A stretch of 64,000 bases of DNA from NCBI GenBank assembly GCA_947652605.1, contig OX393579.1:49048970-49112969 (forward strand), in the 5' to 3' direction. The translations under genes and the position numbers were made by a program. This DNA is from Elmis aenea. Its lineage: Eukaryota; Arthropoda; Insecta; Coleoptera; Elmidae. The stretch's first letter is position 1; each line of letters opens with the position of its first letter. Below, one piece after another: positions 59,095 through 64,000 of this stretch. A model generated the notes under the pieces. It made no database searches and was not told the origin of the DNA. It was given only the letters and a program-made list of their open reading frames with translations.

Positions 59095-59690
59095 TTTTTT
59101 GGTATTTTGGTAACACCATTATTTAAGGAGCCAAAAAACGAATCAAAAATCTTTGTTTCTGAACTACAAACTGCAATTCTAAAACTATAGAAAGATCGAT
59201 AACGATCACTTGTACCTATCACAAGGACCGGAAATCCATGCCAATTTAGTTTATATGTTGCTTTTGCATGTATATGTTCAGGTTCAAACAGTAATGCATG
59301 TTGTAAAAGCTTTTTTAACGACATAAAAAATCTAAATCCTTTGTTATCGTAACAAATCTCATAAGAGACAATTAATGGCTTAATCTCATCTTCAGGTAAA
59401 ACTGCGTTTTCCAAAATCTTCTTTTTCAATTCGCACAAAGAAATATTCCTTTGGCCAAACTTTTCATCTCTCAAATGTCACAGGTAGTTATTTAACTGAA
59501 TATTTGTGGGCAATTTAAATTCTTTTTTTAGCCAGACGTTCTAATATTTTTTTTGTTAAATCCGGTATCGTTTTCAAACAGTCTTTTAATGGCATCACTT
59601 AACTTATGTTTAGATAAGTTCGAAAAATTATTGTGATTATGTGGAAGATTAGATCGATATAAAGTAACTTCGCCGTTTTTAGAGTTGAAC
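59085..59690 (-). pseudogene. MULE transposase N-terminal relic
   Basis: The minus strand has a 129-codon open part (59474-59085) reading LKKKILENAVLPEDEIKP, then EPEHIHAKATYKLNWHGFPV, LVIGTSDRYRSFYSFRIAVC, typical of insect MULE-type transposases (LHADATYKLNW ... GFPVLVVGT-D ... FHPFGLAVCS pattern). Farther upstream, broken frames on 59690-59520 give TLYRSNLPHNHNNFSN and HKLSDAIKRLFEND, as in the FLYWCH-like finger part of these proteins. In the first catalytic motif HADATYK the D is K here. The rest of the catalytic domain is missing. Non-functional. Confidence 0.75.
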
Positions 59691-59929
59691 ACTTAACGAA
59701 TACCTGAATCACACAGGTTCGTATTGTTATGTTGCAAAGTTGTACTTTTATGAAGTTTGTATATTTTTTTTATAGCAAATTAAAATATTCACTAAATCAC
59801 ATTCATTAAATTTTATAATAAACATTTATAATTTTATAGCAAACCTAGTAAACTATTTATAGCAAACATTTTTTTTTTTATTGCAAAACAATATATTTAC
59901 AGCAGCTTATTACAAGCTATTCTTCTACT

Positions 59930-60300
59930 AATTTGCCATACTCTGCAATCATTGTTTCTAAATATTTCATATTTGCTAGCTGCACTATCCTCTCTTGATT
60001 CACCATAGTTAAAACAGTTATTCGCTACAACCTTTGCCAATATATTTGTTATATTGTTGCTCATATTTTATATTCTTAATGTATCTGCCCATACCCCCAG
60101 ACTATGTTGAAAGTCTTTTTCGTTTTTAGCTAATGACACCACGCTATCGTCAAAAGTCAGTTCTGTGAAAGATATTGCTTAAACTGTATACTATCCCCAG
60201 GAAGCTTTCCTTGCGTTTTCTTTGTACTCCTTAATTATGTTATCCATTAGGATTTAAAAAGCAGTGTACATGTTTTAAGAAAATAGCGATACAAATTAAA
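59930..60300 (-). pseudogene. LINE reverse transcriptase scrap
   Basis: The minus strand gives, with stops, ELTFDDSVVSLAKNEKDFQH, SLGVWADTLRI and NMSNNITN, resembling the FADD ... AxNEKDLQ ... LNVWAETLRxxNMKIN stretch of RTE-like LINEs. MDNIIKEYKENARKAS lies upstream. It is very decayed, so the assignment is tentative. Confidence 0.45.
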
Positions 60301-60539
60301 ATCAGATTTTGGTTGTTATAGTGTTAGGATGCCTTTTTGAATACTTAATAACTGGGGCGTTAACTACTTTAGTTTACATGGTTCGCATTATTTTACTTAC
60401 AAGCTTAGTGTTATTTATTAGGGTACTATCGGGTTCCCGAGGCAGGCAGAGGCTGAAGCCAAGCGATTGGTGCAAAGGTGTATGCAGCGTACATAAAACA
60501 AAGAAGCTTGTGCCACTGATAACATTTAATAATTAGTAA

Positions 60540-61330
60540 CAATTATGTACTCACCGGGGGGAACCCACCCCCGCGTATGATGCTGGATCGCCAGTGTTAA
60601 TATAAGCCCATCACCATATTATAGTAACACACATAAATCTCCACTAAAGCCAAGCATAAAGCAACAAGGTGGTCTCGCTCGCGTACCAAGCTGAAAGGCA
60701 AAGCATGGCGTCCCACGCATTATATAAATTAGCATGTGTATTAACATACACCCTGGATCTCATCCAGTCAACCCCTGGACAACACTCCAGATCAGCAACC
60801 TGGACAACAGCTATCAGACTCTCTGGTCACGTTGGGTACCGTTGGCATGCTTTGATGGCACCTGGGTGGACCCTCCGGCGTACGACCGGATCCCCACGCT
60901 TAAAGCGCCTCCTCACCCAGGTGTACCCTCATGGGGGCACCCCCCATAGGGCACCTACGGCCGGGAGGTGGACCCGCAAGCCCACTACCCCCCCAGCACT
61001 CTGTATGGAGAAATGGAGAGAAATTAGCAGCATGATTAGTACATTACCAAATGATTGCAATCCAAAACACAATAACACAAATAGCACAATAACATAATAA
61101 TACCCAATAACTGCAGTAGTACTTTACTAAAGGCCATCTAATACAATCGCATACTACATGCACTACACAATGGCTAGCCAACCCTTTATCTTATAACCTC
61201 ACAGCATCACGTACACATAACATGTATAATTCTAACAGCTTATACTAAAGACTGTCGAATGTGAACTGTGTATCTTGAGTGCACCCCGCAAGGGGTTGCG
61301 TCTGGCGAACATATAAACATGGGTCACTAC
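60540..61330. other. GC-rich island of unknown nature
   Basis: Runs such as CACCGGGGGGAACCCACCCC, CACCTGGGTGGACCCTCCGG and CCGGGAGGTGGACCCGCAAG stand out strongly from the AT-rich surroundings. A 142-codon ORF (60669-61097, plus) is rich in T, P, R and G, with no family that I recognise. CACCCCGCAAGGGGTTGCG at 61280-61298 can form a hairpin. It could be a LINE 5' region, an unannotated non-LTR/LTR relic or a transferred stretch. Confidence 0.4.
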
Positions 61331-62199
61331 CTGCTTCTAAAACCAGGAACCAAAGTACGAATACTATCTTTCTTAAAATGTAACACATGCTTCAGTGTAT
61401 AATGAACGTAATTAGAAGCATCTTAAACTCAATAACTAATTTATCTTAGATTATCAATTATCATAAACAGAAAATAAAGGTAAAATACCTTAGACAAAAA
61501 TATGAGCCTTTCAATAGTTATCAAAATAACCTAAAATACTTCGAAATGTCCCAGCCCGTTCATGAACACTTTACATGCACATATAAAAAGCAAATAAAAA
61601 TGTAGAACCCTCAAACAAACTGTGAAGGATGTACTTAATTACTGAATAAACAAAATAATGTAATGCTTAACCAACCGTGACAATGTATATTTAATCAATG
61701 TACAGTAAAACTTTTTAGACAGGTTTTATTTTAACACACTTCTTTTTTTCTTTCATGTAACTTAGTCACTTATCACTGTCGTCAGAAATATATAGTATTT
61801 AAGTGACTTACCAATGACCCGGCCCCAATAAAAATAATCTCTGTGTCTACATACAATAAGAATGCTCCGTTGAGTGATTGTTTACTAATGTAATCAGTAG
61901 GTGTAAAAACCCAGGCCTTCCTGATTTCATTTTGACACGTAATTAATGTACAGTATTCATTGCCATTCAACGTAAATTTGATTTGTTTTAAGAATATTTT
62001 GCTTAGTTAATATTTAGGTCACGCACTCCGGCAATATTTTGTAATAAGATATGTTTAGGTGTACGAAATCAGTCAGCTTTATTTTGCCTTCTTGCAAGTT
62101 ATTTTTAATATACTTGTCAAACATATGAATCACATTTAAAAAAAAACTATAATGAAGTTCGAAGTGCATACAATACCCAGATCATTAACAACATTTTTC
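61331..62199. other. Interval without recognised feature
   Basis: AT-rich; no gene or paired repeat recognised. Confidence 0.35.
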
Positions 62200-62709
62200 A
62201 ATTCATTCCCCTATCAAGGTTATGTTAAATACACTTCAATTTATGAGTATTAATCAGAGAATAATATTTAGAACATTAGAGCTAGTTTTAAAAATTAAAC
62301 TACAAAAAACACCAAAATATCTGTATGAAAATGTAAAATTTGTCCATGAGATCCACACTTATAAAACTAGAAATAGGCTTGATTTTGTTATAGAGAAATG
62401 TACTAAAAGTCAAACTGCTCGTTCGTTATTTTATCAAGGTTTTAAAATATTTAATAATTTGCCGCATCAAGTCAAAATATGTAATAATTATAAGAAGGGT
62501 ATTAAATTAATTAAGGAGTACGTATTAGAACATTATTAAACTATTATTTTAGATATTTAGAATTTAGAAGATTTTTAGATTTTTATTTTATTTCATTCTA
62601 TTTTTATTTTTATTATATTTACTATTACCTATGTAAATTATGTTACAATGTAATAGCAATTGCTAAATAAAGCTAACTTAACTAACTTAACTAACTAACT
62701 AACTTAACT
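62200..62709 (+). pseudogene. CR1/Jockey-like LINE 3' end with (CTAA)n tail
   Basis: The ORF 62222-62539 (105 codons) gives MLNTLQFMSINQRIIFRTLE, then HEIHTYKTRNRLDFVIEKC and FYQGFKIFNNLPHQVKI, the usual C-terminal stretch of CR1/Jockey-like LINE reverse transcriptases (LNTLxxxSIKQRI ... HxYxTRN ... FYxGxxxYNxLP pattern). The start is inside the coding region (5'-truncated element). A 3' UTR with AATAAAG (62666-62672) is followed by a tail of CTAA/CTTAA repeats at 62672-62709. The remaining ORF is unbroken, so the insertion is not very old. Confidence 0.75.
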
Positions 62710-64000
62710 TTTCCCGAGTAGTTAATAGTTTCTGTATTGTTTTTAATTAAAACCCGAATAGAAACTGTGTCGAAATTAATAAACGGAAAATACACACAAC
62801 AGAGTTAAAACCTTAAAACCGGAAGAAATTCGGATTTTTTTCGGAAACTAACGAAAAATTACCTATAATACAATGCTGGTTTCTACCTTTGTTTCAAGAG
62901 AAAAAAGCTATTTTCGATCAAAATAAAGGAATTATCTGCGGTAAGCTATTGATAACATAGTCCTATGGAAATACCTTCAAATCTGTTGTGATAACTTAAA
63001 ATTATGTGCTTAAATTATTTTATTAGCATTTTCCCTAATACTTTTCGAAAACTTTGGTCCAAAAAAATTGTTCCGTACCATATGGACCCTAAAAATGGCG
63101 GAAATCTATTGTTGAAAAAAAATGTAATGTAATCTAGTGTGAACTTTTTATTTGTAGATAATTTACAGTTTATATTTTAAAACATCCACATGTCCCGGCA
63201 TTATGGAAAAGTGTAGTCAGTTTTATTGTCAAAATAAATAAATGTATGTTTGTAGAAGTGCTTCATTAACATTTATAAAACTAAAATTTAGTTTTTAGAT
63301 TTATTTTTGTTGTGTTCAAATAAGATTTGCATTCACTATTTCGATGTGATGCGAATAATTAACGTAATATTTTGCACTTGCACTTATTTGAGGGGTTTTA
63401 ATTTCGCTAATTCATTTTATTGGTAACAAAAACCAATTACACAAATTTGATGGCTAGGATTTATTGAGACAGTAAAAAATATCAAAATTCTAGGTCTAAA
63501 AAAAACACATTAAAAAAAGAAAATGCAAAGTAAAATATCTTCAGTGCAAAAATTACATTTCAAGTAGAAAAAAGATTTTTTTCACAGTGAAATAAAAATT
63601 CTGCTTAAGTTAACTGTGCACAGTATACATTATTTTTATCATTATGCCTCATAAATAAATAAACACCAAGCATTTGCGATCACCATAAATCCAGTTTTCT
63701 TAGACATTATTCGTTGGTAATTCTCTGTGGTCTAAGTTGTAAAAGAATTTATTATAATTTTAAGGTTTCAAATTTTCAGATAATACAATCTTTTTCCCTT
63801 CGTGTACATCGTTAATAAATAAACATTTCCATCTTCTTAACATTTCCCTTCTTTAATCTTTTTAACCCAGTTATAGGCAACTATCCATGTCTCTAATCTT
63901 ATAATTGGACAATTTGTTATTGTTTTTAATTTATTTTCGTGAGCTAATGACCATTTTTGATACCATTTCAAATACCAAAATTTTGGACTGATTAAAACTT
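62710..64000. other. Interval without recognised feature
   Basis: AT-rich to the window end; no paired repeat or coding motif recognised. Confidence 0.35.

Noticed and set aside
60669..61097. 142-codon ORF as a host gene
   Set aside because: No recognisable domain, and overlapping frames are equally open because the region is GC-rich; kept only as an unassigned island.
1..64000. tRNA, rRNA, CRISPR or virus genes
   Set aside because: No cloverleaf A/B box pair, rRNA-like block, regular spacer array or viral motif was seen on reading both strands.

Overview
The window looks like a gene-poor, transposon-saturated stretch of an insect nuclear genome. The background is AT-rich and no host exon could be identified with confidence. 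All recognisable coding sequence belongs to mobile elements: RTE-like and Jockey/CR1-like LINEs, Tc1/mariner-superfamily elements with very long inverted repeats, hAT elements with 8-bp target duplications, and a MULE. A beetle is my best guess (inference). It rests on the mix of element families and on a short run of alternating TCAGG/TTAGG units at 59060-59094; TCAGG is the telomere unit of many beetles. No tRNA, rRNA, CRISPR array or bacterial-type operon was seen.

Layout. 1-4000: end of foldback family A, foldback K, foldback B1. 4976-6585: two decayed LINE 3' ends on the minus strand. 6640-11070: mosaic fragment, a hAT-like element and a short-TIR element. 11918-14322: foldback family D, whose right arm has become a tandem array with two copies that look identical. 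14411-20920: hAT-like elements, A copies (one nested in a hAT) and two small palindromic elements. 22378-27615: two oppositely oriented copies of family E (one nested in a hAT with perfect 8-bp duplications) and a hAT remnant with a perfect duplication that keeps the transposase C-terminus. 28985-31110: LINE and zinc-finger remnants. 32329-33655: an element ending in GGGGAGACCGGGG with another foldback nested in it. 35440-37905: mariner transposase relic and A, B and F copies. 39781-41690: a 1.9-kb foldback whose arms are inverted copies of a transposase gene's 3' end. 43100-44178: A copy.

45270-48775 holds the most striking object: a nearly intact RTE-like LINE (endonuclease plus reverse transcriptase, one in-frame TAG) flanked by a 192-bp direct repeat differing at one base, read here as an exceptionally long target-site duplication. 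51560-52365: (GA)n followed by a Jockey-like RT relic. 55552-57939: a 2.4-kb mariner-superfamily element with 512-bp TIRs and an almost intact DUF4817-type transposase. Its arms match the three coding-less B foldbacks, so parent and derivatives share the window. 57945-62709: LINE relics, a hAT MITE, a MULE relic, a GC-rich island of unknown nature and a LINE 3' end with a (CTAA)n tail.

The elements do not form a pathway. What links them is parasitism: transposases encoded by a few coding copies plausibly mobilise the many non-coding foldbacks that share their ends. Many families here (A, B, C, D, F, H) begin with TACAGGGTG-like termini. The long stretches between elements show nothing I can identify and may be introns or intergenic regulatory DNA.
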